Assembly (NCBI RefSeq): GCF_014489495.1
Contig: NZ_CP060780.1
Location: 372,001 to 436,000, forward strand
DNA from: Sphingomonas daechungensis
GTDB lineage: Bacteria > Pseudomonadota > Alphaproteobacteria > Sphingomonadales > Sphingomonadaceae
Length of the DNA stretch: 64,000 nt
Direction: 5' to 3'
Shown here piece after piece: positions 8,061 to 18,129 of this stretch (its first letter is position 1; each line of letters opens with the position of its first letter). A program made the translations under genes and the position numbers. The notes beneath the pieces are model-generated. The model had not been told where the DNA came from. It saw only the letters and a program-made list of their open reading frames with translations, and ran no database searches.

Positions 8061-9529
8061 ATGCGTTTCCTGCTCCTCGCTGGCGCCTCCGCGCTAGCCA
8101 TCAGCACACCCGCGTTCGCTCAGCAGGGCGAAGATGTGACAGCGACCCAGCCGAGCGAATCTCCCATCGACTCGCTGGAGCCGGCGGATGCCGCCCGAGC
8201 CAGGCGGCAGCGGCCCCTGCGCCGACGGGCGATGCGGTTCTCGATCGCCTCAATGCCTTGGAAGCGCGGGTGAGGCAGCTCGAAGCCCGCAATGCCGAAC
8301 TGGAGCAGCAGGCCGAATTGAACCAGACGCGGCTGCAGTCCGTGGAAACGAAGGCCGCCAAGGCCGCGCAATTCACATGGGCGCCGACGATCTCGGAACC
8401 GACCGGCCAGTTCTCGTTCAAGCCGCGCGGGGTCATCGAAGCCGACGGCGCGGCGTTCATCGAGCGCAAGGGCGGCTACGATTTCAACAACGGCACCGCC
8501 CTTCGCCGCGCCCGCATCGGCTTCGAAGGCACCGCGCTCAAGTGGTGGAATTACCGCATCGAAGTCGACTTCGCCGGCAATGCCGTCAACATCACCGACG
8601 CCTATCTGCAGTACACCAAGATCCCAAAGACGCTGTTGACGCTGGGCCAGCACAAGGCGCCGTTCGGGCTCGAGTCCAACAACAGCGACAATTACAATAC
8701 CTTTCTTGAGCGCGGCATGTTCACCAATGCGTTCGGCAATGCCGGCGCGGAACGCCGCATCGGCCTGTCGGCCGCCTACTCGCCGAAGGAGACCGTCAAC
8801 GTCACCGTCGGCGCCTTCGGCGACAATGAAAGCATCAGCCGTTCGAGCGTCGCCCCGGTCACTGACACGCCGGACGAAAGCTGGGGCTTCAACGGCCGCG
8901 CGACCTGGGAGCCGATCTTCGACACCGGCAAGATCGTCCACCTCGGCGTATCCGGCTATTATCGCACTGCACTGCGCGCGGGCGACACCAAGGACGCGCT
9001 GCGGCTGTCCGACCGTCCGAACGTCCGGGTCGACAACGGCAACATCGCCGACAGCGGCGTGATCACCGGCGTCGAATCCCTGCTCTATGCCGGCGCCGAA
9101 GCTACCGGAGTGTTCGGGCCGTTCACGATCGCCGGCGAGTACGGAAAGCTGTGGGCCGACCGTCCCAGCCTCTCGAACGTCAGCTTCGACGGCTTCTACA
9201 TCTACGGCAGCTGGTTCCTGACTGGCGAGACGCGACCGTTCCGCAACTGCAATTTCGACCGCGTGCGCCCGTTCACGGAAGTCGGCAAGGATGGCCTCGG
9301 CGCGTTCGAAGTCGCGCTTCGATACGACAAGATCGACCTGTCGGAATCGCCGGTGCGTCCGGGCAATGAAGCGCAAAGCGTCACGCTTGGGCTCAACTGG
9401 TACTTCAATCCGTTTGCCAAGCTGATGTTCAACTGGGTCCGGTTCAGCGGCGACAACACACCGCTCGACCCGGTCGGCTCGGAGACCAAGGGCGACGCCT
9501 TCGCAACGCGGTTGCACCTGGACTTCTGA
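8061..9529 (+). CDS. OprO/OprP-type anion porin within the sulfate operon (one frameshift)
   Basis: This outer-membrane protein of about 489 residues belongs to the phosphate-selective porin family. The start has an AAAGGGGA ribosome site and a signal peptide ending ...TPAFAQQG. One C is missing near 8199 (GAGCCAGG), which breaks the N-terminus. After repair a short coiled coil follows (LDRLNALEARVRQLEARNAE). Such coiled coils form the periplasmic trimer stalk of OprO/OprP proteins. The rest is a beta-barrel with FKPRGVIEADGAAF, LRRARIGFEGTALKWWNYRI and a C-terminal aromatic residue (HLDF). Its position between sbp and cysT, with its stop overlapping the cysT ATG, suggests that it passes sulfate rather than phosphate; that is inference from context. 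Confidence 0.83.
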
Positions 9530-10384
9530 TGCCGCAGTCGGCGGTGATGCCCAAACTCCCTAGACTCCGCAGATCGTCATCTCTGCCGGGGCTCAGTCTC
9601 TCTCTGGGCATCACCGTCTTCTGGCTGTCGTTCATCGTTCTCGTCCCGCTCAGCGCCGTATTCCTGAAGAGCGCGAGCGGCGGCCTGGGCGAGTTCGTCG
9701 CCGCCGCCTTCTCCTCCCGCGCGCTGGCATCGTACAAAGTGACCTTCGGCGCCGCGCTGATCGCCGCTGCGGTCAACGTCGTCTTCGGCCTTCTGATCGC
9801 GTGGGTTCTGGTCCGCTACGAATTCCCCTGAAGCGGCTGATGGGGCGCTGGTCGACCTTCCCTTCGCGCTTCCGACCGCGGTCGCGGGCATCGCACTGAC
9901 CGCGCTCTATGCGGATACCGGACTGATCGGACGGCAGTTCGCCGAACTGGGGATCCCGATCGCCTACACCCCTGCAGGGATCGTCGTCGCGCTGACCTTC
10001 ATCGGCCTGCCGTTTGTCGTGCGCACGGTCGAGCCGGTGCTGGCGGAAGTTTCGCGCGAAGCCGAAGAGGCGGCGCTGACCCTTGGCGCTTCGCGATTGC
10101 AGACCTTCGGCCGGGTGATCCTGCCGACGTTGTTCCCCGCTCTCGCAACCGGCTTCACGCTGGCCTTCGCCCGTGGCGCGGGTGAATATGGTTCGGTGAT
10201 CTTCATTGCCGGCAACATGCCGTTCAAGTCGGAGATCGCGCCGCTGCTGATCATCACCCAGCTCGAGGAGTTCGACTACGTCGGCGCGGCCGCAATCGCG
10301 GTTGTCATGCTGCTCGTATCGTTCGGCCTCCTGCTTGTCCTCAACGTGCTGCAGCACTGGCAGCAGCGAAGGCTGGGAACGTGA
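9529..10384 (+). CDS. cysT: Sulfate ABC transporter permease CysT (two frameshifts)
   Basis: This is one of the two membrane subunits of the sulfate/thiosulfate importer (also called CysU), about 285 residues after repair. The ATG overlaps the porin stop (TGATG). Two single bases are missing close together, a C near 9826 and a G near 9843. Restoring both gives [20 protein letters not shown], the expected junction. The permease signature loop that contacts the ATPase is visible as [21 protein letters not shown]. Hydrophobic segments fit about six membrane helices. The stop overlaps the GTG of cysW. Confidence 0.88.
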
Positions 10385-11220
10385 GGAAAGGCGGACACCT
10401 GCGTGAGCCTACGGCCGTCAAGGCACTGCTGATCGCGGCGGCCTTGGCCTATTTCGGGCTGATGCTCCTGCTCCCGCTCGGCACCGTCATTGCCGAGGGC
10501 CTCAGGAAGGGCACCGAAGCCTGGCTGGCCGCCGTGACCGAGCCGGATGCGCGCTCGGCGATCTGGCTGACCCTCGTCGTCGCCGCCATCTCCGTGCCCC
10601 TCAACACCGTCTTCGGCATCGCCGGCGCCTGGCTGATTTCCAAGTACGACTTTCGCGGGAAGCCGATCTTGATCACCTTGATCGACTTGCCCTTCTCTGT
10701 CTCGCCGGTGGTGTCGGGCCTGGTCTTTGTCCTGCTGTTCGGAGCGCAGGGCTGGTTCGGAACCTGGCTCCAGGACCGCAATATCGAGATCATCTTCGCG
10801 CTTCCCGGGCTGGTGCTGGCGACCGTCTTCGTCACCTTCCCCTTCGTCGCGCGGCAGCTCATCCCGCTGATGACGATGCAGGGCCGCGCCAGCGAAGAGG
10901 CGGCGCTGACGCTCGGCGCGTCGGGCTGGCAGACGTTCTGGCACGTCACCTTGCCCAACATCCGTTTTGCGCTGCTCTACGGCGTCCTGCTATGTAACGC
11001 CCGCGCAATGGGCGAGTTTGGCGCGGTCAGCGTCGTTTCCGGTCACATCCGCGGCGAGACCAACACCATGCCGCTCCATGTCGAGGTGCTCTACAATGAG
11101 TACAACTTTGCCGCCGCTTTCGCAGTCGCGACCCTCCTCGCGCTCCTCGCCGTCGTCACTCTTGCTCTCAAGAGCTTCATCGAGTGGCGACACCGGGACG
11201 AGCTTGCTGCGAAGTTCTGA
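10381..11220 (+). CDS. cysW: Sulfate ABC transporter permease CysW
   Basis: This is the second membrane subunit of the sulfate importer, 279 residues and intact. It starts with GTG, which overlaps the cysT stop codon (GTGA). Family features are [20 protein letters not shown], the ATPase-contact loop [20 protein letters not shown], and the CysW-specific [20 protein letters not shown]. About six membrane helices are visible. It pairs with CysT to form the translocation channel. Its stop is separated from the cysA start by a single base, so the three genes are almost certainly translated from one message. Confidence 0.93.
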   Translation: MRKGGHLREPTAVKALLIAAALAYFGLMLLLPLGTVIAEGLRKGTEAWLAAVTEPDARSAIWLTLVVAAISVPLNTVFGIAGAWLISKYDFRGKPILITLIDLPFSVSPVVSGLVFVLLFGAQGWFGTWLQDRNIEIIFALPGLVLATVFVTFPFVARQLIPLMTMQGRASEEAALTLGASGWQTFWHVTLPNIRFALLYGVLLCNARAMGEFGAVSVVSGHIRGETNTMPLHVEVLYNEYNFAAAFAVATLLALLAVVTLALKSFIEWRHRDELAAKF

Positions 11221-11221
11221 C

Positions 11222-11937
11222 ATGTCGATCCGCATTGAAGACGTTTCGAAGAGCTATTCGTCGTATCCGGCGCTCGACCGCGTGTCGCTGGAGATCGAGG
11301 ACGGAGAATTCGTCGCGCTCCTTGGCCCTCGGGTTCTGGCAAGACGACCCTCCTGCGCGTGATTGCCGGGCTGGAGGAGCCGGAAGCCGGCCGCGTCTGG
11401 TTCGGCCAGCGCGACGTCACCGACACGTCGGCCGCCTCCCGCGGGATCGGCTTCGTCTTCCAACATTATGCGCTGTTCGGCCACATGACCGTTGCGCAGA
11501 ACATCGCCTTCGGGCTGACCGTCATGCCGCGCGCCTCGCGGCCGTCGAAAGCGGATGTCGGCTCGCGGGTCGAGGAGTTGCTGGAGCTCGTCCAGCTTCC
11601 CGGCCTCGGCGCCCGCTACCCGAGTGAACTGTCGGGCGGCCAGCGGCAGCGCGTGGCGCTCGCCCGGGCGCTCGCCCGCAAGCCCAAGATCCTGCTGCTC
11701 GACGAGCCGTTCGGAGCGCTCGACGCCAAGGTCCGCCGCGAGCTTCGCGGAGCGCTCCGCAGCATCCACGACGACCTCGGCTTGACGTCGATCTTCGTCA
11801 CTCACGATCACGAAGAAGCCTTCACCCTCGCCGACCGCGTTGCCCTGCTCAACACCGGCCGCATCGAGCAATTCGCGGTCCCCAGCGAAGTCGAAAACGC
11901 GCCGGCGAGCCAGTTCGTCCGGGATTTCCTGGCTTAG
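11222..11937 (+). CDS. cysA: Sulfate ABC transporter ATP-binding protein (one frameshift in Walker A)
   Basis: This is the ATPase that drives sulfate import. The reading frame breaks inside the Walker A motif: CTTGGCCCTCGG lacks one C near 11328, and restoring it gives [20 protein letters not shown]. The remaining motifs are intact: Q-loop [14 protein letters not shown], signature [19 protein letters not shown], Walker [13 protein letters not shown] and switch VTHDHEEA. The repaired protein has only about 238 residues and ends at FVRDFLA, so it lacks the roughly 100-residue C-terminal TOBE/regulatory region of most CysA proteins. It ends the sulfate uptake unit. Confidence 0.9.
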
Positions 11938-12008
11938 GGTTCTGCTGCGGGAGCTAGAGGCAGCTTCCGACCCATTGCGGACATAGGAGTATCCGGTACG
12001 CTCGGGTC

Positions 12009-12450
12009 ATGCGGACAGGTAGGAAAGTGGGCCTGGGATGCGTCACCATTCTCGCCTTATGCATATTCGGCGCATTCGCACTTAACTCCGTAGATAGTCG
12101 CGAGATCGGCAGGACGAACCCTCAACGAGCGGCCAACTATCGCCCGCCTTGGTTCAACTTTTCCGAAACGTATACCAAGGGCGCGGCTCTCGGCGTGACA
12201 GTCGGCTCCACGAAAGCAGAGGCTATTGAGGCAGCCGAACAAGCTGGACTAATCGTTCAACCGGTCTGTTGGGTGATGATCGAGCTGGTGGCGCAACCTT
12301 GTACGAGCGCGCCGAATTACTGGCCGTAATGCTTCGTCAGTCGAAGCTTTGTTTCTCCTACCCCAGCAAGCCGGGGGAATGATTGTCGATTTTCACGATG
12401 ATCGCGTCAGATCCGTCGAAGTCTATTACGTCAACTTCGAAGCTATTTGA
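12009..12450 (+). CDS. Hypothetical membrane-anchored protein (two frameshifts)
   Basis: I do not recognise a family. The protein starts with a basic stretch and one hydrophobic segment (VGLGCVTILALCIFGAFAL), so it is either anchored in the membrane or secreted. As sequenced it stops after 106 codons. Adding one G near 12272 (TTGGGTGATG) and one C near 12325 (GGCCGTAATG) joins three open segments into a 147-residue protein with an ordinary-looking end, LLPQQAGGMIVDFHDDRVR then VYYVNFEAI. The final stop fits this repaired frame, and the total length becomes a multiple of three. It stands alone downstream of cysA. Confidence 0.5.
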
Positions 12451-12512
12451 GTTGTGGCGTGGTGGCAGCATTCCGCCCAAAGCGGACATTAGGCGCTTAG
12501 AGCCCTCTTACC

Positions 12513-12659
12513 TCAGCCCTTCTTGTCCGCCGTGAAGTAACCGATGCCGCCGCCGACGATGGCGCCGAGGATCGGGCCGATGAACGGGAGCGGGATGGCC
12601 ACGAGCGCGCCGATACCGGCGGCGATCGCGGTCCGCTTTGCGCGTGGGTCTTCAAGCAT
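12513..12659 (-). CDS. 48-residue glycine-zipper membrane protein
   Basis: This small protein begins MLEDPRAKRTAIAAGIG and is dominated by one long hydrophobic, glycine-spaced helix (GALVAIPLPFIGPILGAIVG, then GGIGYFTADKKG). A strong AAGGAGA ribosome site lies just before the ATG and decides the start against longer upstream reading. Glycine-zipper helices of this kind pack tightly in membranes, but the function is unknown. A perfect 20-base palindrome sits 18 bases upstream of the start, between it and the divergent monooxygenase gene, which suggests that the two are regulated together. Confidence 0.72.
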   Translation of the reverse strand: MLEDPRAKRTAIAAGIGALVAIPLPFIGPILGAIVGGGIGYFTADKKG

Positions 12660-12677
12660 CGCTGTCTCCTTCGCTGG

Positions 12678-12697
12678 TGTGTTATATAGATAACACA
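12678..12697. promoter_or_regulatory. Perfect 20-base palindrome between divergent genes (candidate operator)
   Basis: The sequence TGTGTTAT-ATAG-ATAACACA has two perfect 8-base arms around a 4-base centre. It lies 18 bases from the start of the glycine-zipper gene on one side and 48 bases from the monooxygenase start on the other. Such symmetry and position are typical of a dimeric repressor site. The regulator is not in this window and its family cannot be told from the site alone. Confidence 0.55.
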
Positions 12698-12745
12698 CGG
12701 TTCTGTCCATTGCCGATGCTTCGGTCGAATTGCTAGCGGGAGTCC

Positions 12746-13953
12746 ATGCGGGGATTGAAGGTTGCGGTAGCGGGTTGCGGGCCTTGCGGGCTAGCAACTG
12801 CACTGCTGCTCTCAAGGCAGGGTCATAGGGTTGCGCTATTCGAGCGGTTCGACGCGCCGCGCCCGATCGGCTCCGGACTGATGATCCAGCCAACCGGCCT
12901 CGCCGTACTGGATAAGCTCGGCCTTTCCGAGCGTCTCATTTCAGAGGGTGCTCGGATCGAGCGACTGTTCGGGACTGCTGGACAGAGAACCGTTCTCGAC
13001 GTTCGTTACGAGTGGCTTGGACCCGGGGACTGGTTCGGGTCGGGGTCCACCGGTCGACACTGTTCGATGTCCTGCACGATGCTTTGGTCGATGAGGGAAT
13101 CCCAATCCTGACGGGAACGACGATCAGTGGCAGCCGGCTGGAAACCAAGGGACGGCGGATCATCTTTGAATCCGGCGGTGCGAGCGAACCTTATGATCTT
13201 GTAATCGATGCCTTGGGAACTCGCTCATTGCTCGCCGAGCCGTGCGGTCGTGAGCTTGCCTACGGCGCGCTCTGGGCGACGCTGGATTGGCCCCACGGCG
13301 CCGGATTCGATCTGGCTGCGCTGCAGCAACGGTACCAGCGATCGAAGATCATGATTGGGCTCCTGCCAATCGGAATCGGTCGAAGCGGGCAATCGAAGGC
13401 GGCCTTCTTCTGGTCATTGAAATGCGACCAACTCGATCAATGGCGAGCGGCAGGCCTCGACGCGTGGAAGGCCGACGTCCGCTCGCTTTGGTGGGAAATG
13501 GATCCGGTCCTCGACCAGATCATAGACGCGGAACAACTCACGTTCGCGCGATACTCGCATCGAACCCTCAGGCGATCCGCGGAGCCAGCACTCATCCACT
13601 TGGGCGATGCATGGCATTCCGCCAGCCCGCAGCTCGGGCAAGGCGCCAACATGGCAATGCTCGACGCCTGGTCTTTGGCTCGGGCCCTTGAGCGCTCCGC
13701 GAACATGGACGAGGCGCTCCGTGTCGCTGTGAAAATGCGAAGGCGGCACATTCAGCTTTATCAGTGGCTGACGGCAATCTTCACGCCGGTCTATCAGTCG
13801 GACAGCCGCGTCTTGCCATTCCTCCGCGACCGCATCGTGGGGCCACTATCGAAAATATGGCCCGCGACGTGGATTCAGGCGGCCATGGTTAGCGGGCTCA
13901 TCGGAAATCCGCTCCCGGGATTAGGTCTCGATGCCGGATGTCGCGCGCCCTAG
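12746..13953 (+). CDS. FAD-dependent monooxygenase, PHBH fold (one frameshift)
   Basis: This is a class A flavoprotein monooxygenase of about 402 residues, NAD(P)H-dependent and acting on an unknown small molecule. It opens with the FAD-binding Rossmann motif VAVAGCGPCGLATALLLSRQ ending in an acidic residue (FERF). Later it has the second FAD motif HLGDAWHSASPQLGQGANMA followed by LDAWSLARALE. One G is missing near 13038; restoring it gives DWFGVGVHRSTLFDVLHDAL, the expected segment that contacts FAD. The enzyme is transcribed away from the glycine-zipper gene across the palindromic operator. The substrate could be aromatic, but nothing in the neighbourhood identifies it. Confidence 0.82.
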
Positions 13954-13966
13954 CCGGACGGGGCAA

Positions 13967-14330
13967 TTACTTCTTCTTCGCCCCGGACTTCTTCGCTGCA
14001 GGCTTCTTCGCCTTCGCGGGGGTTCGTCCTTGCCCAGCGCGTCCATGCTGCGGCGGGCGACGTCGAGGGCGAGCTGCCACATGGCGGTGCCGCTTTCGAC
14101 GCCCGACTTGGCGGCCGACTTGATGTCGTCCGCAGCTTCCAGCGCGAGCGCCTGAGCCTTCTTGGGGTTGCGAAGGGCGGCGGCGGCGGCGACCAGGGTT
14201 GCCGCGACCACTTCGGCGGTCAGCGGGTTCTTCGCGACCTTCTTGGCGCTCTTCACGACCTTGGCGACCTTGGCCTTCGGGCCGCTTTCTTCGCTTTGGC
14301 TTTCGGTTTCTTCGCTTTGTCCTTGGTCAA
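13967..14330 (-). CDS. Lysine/alanine-rich basic protein, histone-H1-like tails (two frameshifts)
   Basis: After repair this is a protein of about 121 residues with a basic N-terminal tail (KDKAKKPKAKAKKA), a helical alanine-rich middle (NPLTAEVVAATLVAAAAALR, then MWQLALDVARRSMDALGKDE), and a basic C-terminal tail rich in AKK repeats that ends KKK. The tails resemble bacterial histone-H1-like DNA-binding proteins, so a role in nucleoid organisation is possible but not shown. One base is missing near 14280 and one near 14022, both at G/C runs. The likely start is TTG with GGGAGGGG upstream. A GTG at 14360 in the same frame is an alternative. It converges with the monooxygenase gene, leaving 13 bases between stops. 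Confidence 0.55.
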
Positions 14331-14437
14331 GAACCCCTCCCTGATCGAGTGCTTTTTCACGTTAGCGTCACACGTTTGTAACACCGCTCTGTTTCAGATC
14401 GGCGACAGCAATCACGTGGCCTGATACTAGCAGCATC

Positions 14438-16632
14438 ATGCCGCGACCAGCGCATGCGAGGAAAATGGCGACGCAAGCTCCAGCCGCGCCGTCCGAGGCT
14501 CCAGCCCCGGCCGCACCCAATGTCGCCCCGGCCGTGCCGGAAGCCCGCTATTTCAACCGCGAACTGAGCTGGCTGGCGTTCAACCGCCGCGTTCTGGAGG
14601 AGGCAGCCAACCCGCACCATCCGTTGCTGGAGCGGCTGCGGTTCCTGTCGATTTCGGCCAGCAATCTCGATGAGTTCTTCATGGTTCGCGTCGCCGGCCT
14701 GAAGGCGCACCAGATCCTCGGCGTCGAGGAGAGGTCGGCGGACGGGCTGACGACGGCGCAGCAGCTCTCCGCGATCGAGGCCGAGGCCGACCGGCTGGTC
14801 GAAAGCCAGGAGGAAGTCTGGCGCAGCCTGCGGACCGCGCTTCACGAGAACGAGGTGACGGTCGTCGGTTCCGAACCGCTCGACGCCAAGGCGGAAGCGT
14901 GGCTCGATTCCTACTTCCGCGAGCAGATCTTCCCGGTGCTGACGCCGCAGGCGATCGACCCGGCCCACCCCTTCCCGTTCATTCCCAACCGCGGCTTTTC
15001 GCTCATCTTCGAGCTGAAGCGCGGCAAGACGCATATTCGCGAGCTGATCATGCTGCCGGCGGGCGTGCCCCGCTTCATCCGCATCCCCGGCGCGGACGCG
15101 CGCTACATCGCGCTGGAGACCCTGATCCGCCGCCGGACGGATTATTTGTTCCCGAAATACGAGCTGTTGCGGCAGGGCGCGTTCCGGATCCTGCGCGACA
15201 GCGACATCGAGATCGAGGAAGAGGCGGAAGATCTCGTCCGCTACTTCAGCACCGCCATCAAGCGCCGCCGCCGCGGCCGCGTGGTGCGACTGGAGATCGA
15301 ACCGGACATGCCGGACGTGCTGATCCGCTTCGTGAAGGAAGGCCTCGGCGCGCAAAACGCGATCATCTCGGAAAGCAGCTCGCCGGGCATGGCAGACCTT
15401 TCGGCGATCGTCGAAGAGGACCGGCCGGAGCTGAAGTTCCCGCCGTTCGATCCCCGCTTCCCCGAGCGCATCCGCGAGCATGGCGGCGATTGCTTCGCGG
15501 CGATCCGCGAGAAGGATTTTCTGGTTCACCACCCGTACGAAAGCTTCGAGGTGGTGGTCGAGTTCGTCCGCCAGGCCGCGGCCGATCCCGACGTCGTCGC
15601 AATCAAGCAGACGCTTTACCGCGCCGGCAAGCAATCGGCGATCATGCGCGCCCTGATCGATGCGGCGGAAGCCGGGAAATCGGTGACCGCCGTCATCGAG
15701 CTAAAGGCCCGCTTCGACGAAGAACAGAACATCATGTGGGCCAATGCGCTGGAACGCGCCGGCGTGCAGGTGGTCTACGGCTTCGTCGACTGGAAGACAC
15801 ACGCCAAGGTGTCGATGGTCATTCGCCGCGAGGCCAAGGGCTATCGCACCTACTGCCACTTCGGCACCGGCAATTACCACCCGGTCACGGCGCGCATCTA
15901 CACCGACGTCAGCTACTTCACCGCGGACCCGCGCATCGGCCGCGACGTCGCCAAGCTGTTCAATTACATCACCGGTTATCTGGAGCCGAAGAACCTTCGC
16001 CAGCTGGTCATCTCGCCGGCCGGGATGCGCGCCGAGCTTCTCCGGCTGATGGACGCGGAGATTGCGGCGGCGAAGGCGGGCAAGCCGTCGGCCTGTGGGC
16101 GAAGCTCAATTCGCTGGTCGACCCGATGATCATCGACAAGCTCTACGAGGCGAGCCAGGCGGGCGTGCCGATCGACCTTGTCGTGCGCGGCATCTGCTGC
16201 CTTCGGCCGGGCATCCCCGGCATGTCGGAGAACATCTCGGTCAAGTCGATCGTCGGGCGGTTCCTGGAACATGCGCGCATGTGGTGCTTTGCCAACGGGC
16301 ATGCGCTGCCGCATCCACAGGCCAAGGTGTACATCAGCTCGGCCGACTGGATGCCGCGCAACCTGGACCGACGGATCGAATATATGCTGCCCATCGAAAA
16401 CCCGACGGTCCACGCCCAGCTTCTCGACCAGGTGATGGTCGCCAACCTGATCGACAATGAGCAGAGCTGGCGGCTGCTGCCCGACGGCACCTACGAGCGG
16501 CTGACGCCAAAGCCGAACGACGCCTTCAATCTGCACGAATATTTCATGAGCAACCCGTCGCTGTCCGGCCGCGGGCAGTCGCTCAAGAAGGGCCGCAGGG
16601 TGCCGAAGCTGCGCTTCCAGCGCGGGCGTTAG
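14438..16632 (+). CDS. ppk: Polyphosphate kinase 1 (one frameshift)
   Basis: PPK1 reversibly builds inorganic polyphosphate from ATP and is peripheral to the inner membrane. The repaired length is about 731 residues, normal for PPK1. Its start is preceded by an alanine/proline-rich leader, after which [20 protein letters not shown] is the classic N-domain start. The catalytic histidine motif [20 protein letters not shown] and the second His in [20 protein letters not shown] are present. One C is missing near 16091 (TCGGCCTGTGG), giving [13 protein letters not shown] when repaired. It is followed 9 bases later by ppx, so making and breaking of polyphosphate are encoded together. Confidence 0.92.
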
Positions 16633-16641
16633 GAGACGGCG

Positions 16642-18086
16642 TTGGCGCGAAAGCCCGTTGCGGTCGTCGATATCGGGTCCAACTCCGTCCGGCTCGTGGT
16701 CTATTCCGGCCGCCAGCGCGCGCCCTCGCCGATCTTCAACGAAAAGGTGATGGCGGGGCTTGGCGCCGGGCTTCGCGGCAACGGGCAAATGTCGCCGGAG
16801 AGCGAGCAGAAGGCTCTGTCGGCGCTGTGCCGGTACAAGCTGCTGCTTCGCCACATGGGCGTGCGCGAGGCGAAGGTGGTCGCAACGGCGGCTGTCCGCG
16901 ACGCTGCCAATGCGGACGACTTCATCGCCTCGGTAAAGGCCATCGGCCTGCCCTGCGAAGTGGTGAGCGCCGAGGATGAAGCGCGCTTCTCGGGGCTTGG
17001 TGTTCTATCCGCGTTTCCCGGAGCCTCCGGCATCGTAGGCGATCTCGGCGGCGGCAGCCTGGAACTGATCGAGATCGGCAATGACGGCCCCCGCCCGGGC
17101 CTTTCGCTTCCGCTTGGAGTGCTGCGCGTCGAACGCAGCAAAGCGGGCGAGAAGCTGGTCCGAGACATCCTCAAGAAAGAGGTAAAGAAGACCGGCCTCG
17201 ACAAGTCCGGCCGCGGCCAGCCGTTCTACATGGTGGGCGGGTCTTGGCGTGCGCTCGCCAAGATCGACATGATCGCAACCGACTTCCCGCTCCCCGCAAC
17301 GCACCATTACCGGATCAAGCCGGAGCGCGTCGCCGAACTGCGCAAGATCGCGGAGAATCCTGCCACGTTCGAGGGCCTGCTCTCGTCTGCCCGCCTCGCC
17401 AGCGCCCCTGTCGCCGCAATGGTCCTCGAACGGGTCGTCGACGAACTTCAGCCGAGCGAGCTGATCGTCTCGGCCTTCGGGCTTCGCGAGGGCCTGCTTT
17501 ACGCCGACCTGGACGCGCGTGCGCGAAAGCTCGACCCATTGATCGAGGCGGCCCGCGACGCCGGCGGCGCGGAGCATCGCTTCGGACAGCACGGCGACCT
17601 GCTCCACGACTGGATTGCGCCGCTTTTCGAGGACGGACCGAAGATGGAGCGGCTGCGGCGCGCATCCTGCCTGCTCGCGGACGTCGCCTGGCAGGCAGCT
17701 CCCCCGTTCCGGGCCGATCGCGGCGTCGAGATGGCGCTGCACGGAGACTGGACCGCCGTCGATGCCGCCGGCCGCGTGATCATGGCCCAGGCGCTCACGT
17801 CCAATTTCGGGCGCGACACGCTTCCCGACTGGCGCCTGACGCAATTGGTGAAGCCGGAGCTGCTGCTCCGCGCCCATTGCTGGGCCTCGCGATGCGCCTC
17901 GGCCAGCGACTCAGCGGCGGCGTTGCCTCGGTGCTGGAACGGACTCACCTCAATCTCAGCCGCACGTCGGTAACGCTTTGCGTTCCGCATCGGAACGAGG
18001 CGCTGGCCGGCGACGCGGTCCGCCGCCGGCTGCAGCGGCTCGCCGAAGCGTTCGGCCGCAAGGCGGAAGTCGCAACCTTCGTCTAG
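16642..18086 (+). CDS. ppx: Exopolyphosphatase, Ppx/GppA family (one frameshift)
   Basis: This hydrolase removes terminal phosphate from polyphosphate, or from pppGpp in GppA-like members. It has about 481 residues. The start TTG has an AGGAGA site. The ASKHA-fold motifs are VAVVDIGSNSVRLVVY, the phosphate-2 loop IVGDLGGGSLELIEI and SAFGLREGLLYA. Near 17876 one C is missing (GCCCATTGCTGG); repaired, the C-terminal domain runs HLLGLAMRLGQRLSGGV to an end at KAEVATFV. It is cotranscribed with ppk. Choice between Ppx and GppA activity cannot be made from sequence alone, but the pairing with ppk favours Ppx. Confidence 0.88.
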
Positions 18087-18129
18087 CCTGGCGTGTACTT
18101 GCCCACGGAAGTCGGTCTAGGCACGAACA

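Noticed and set aside
8120..9517. 465-codon minus-strand open frame opposite the porin gene
   Set aside because: Valine/arginine/glutamate-rich shadow of a real beta-barrel gene on the other strand.
9826..9831. The in-frame TGA in cysT as a selenocysteine codon
   Set aside because: The frame downstream differs, no SECIS-like hairpin stands out, and permeases have no selenocysteine.
11320..11365. Programmed ribosomal frameshift in the cysA Walker A motif
   Set aside because: No slippery heptamer or stimulatory hairpin is evident, and the same one-base, C-run pattern occurs in dozens of unrelated genes, so a sequence error explains it better.
14357..15634. 425-codon minus-strand open frame opposite ppk
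   Set aside because: It shadows the strongly conserved ppk coding sequence and has no recognisable domain or ribosome site.
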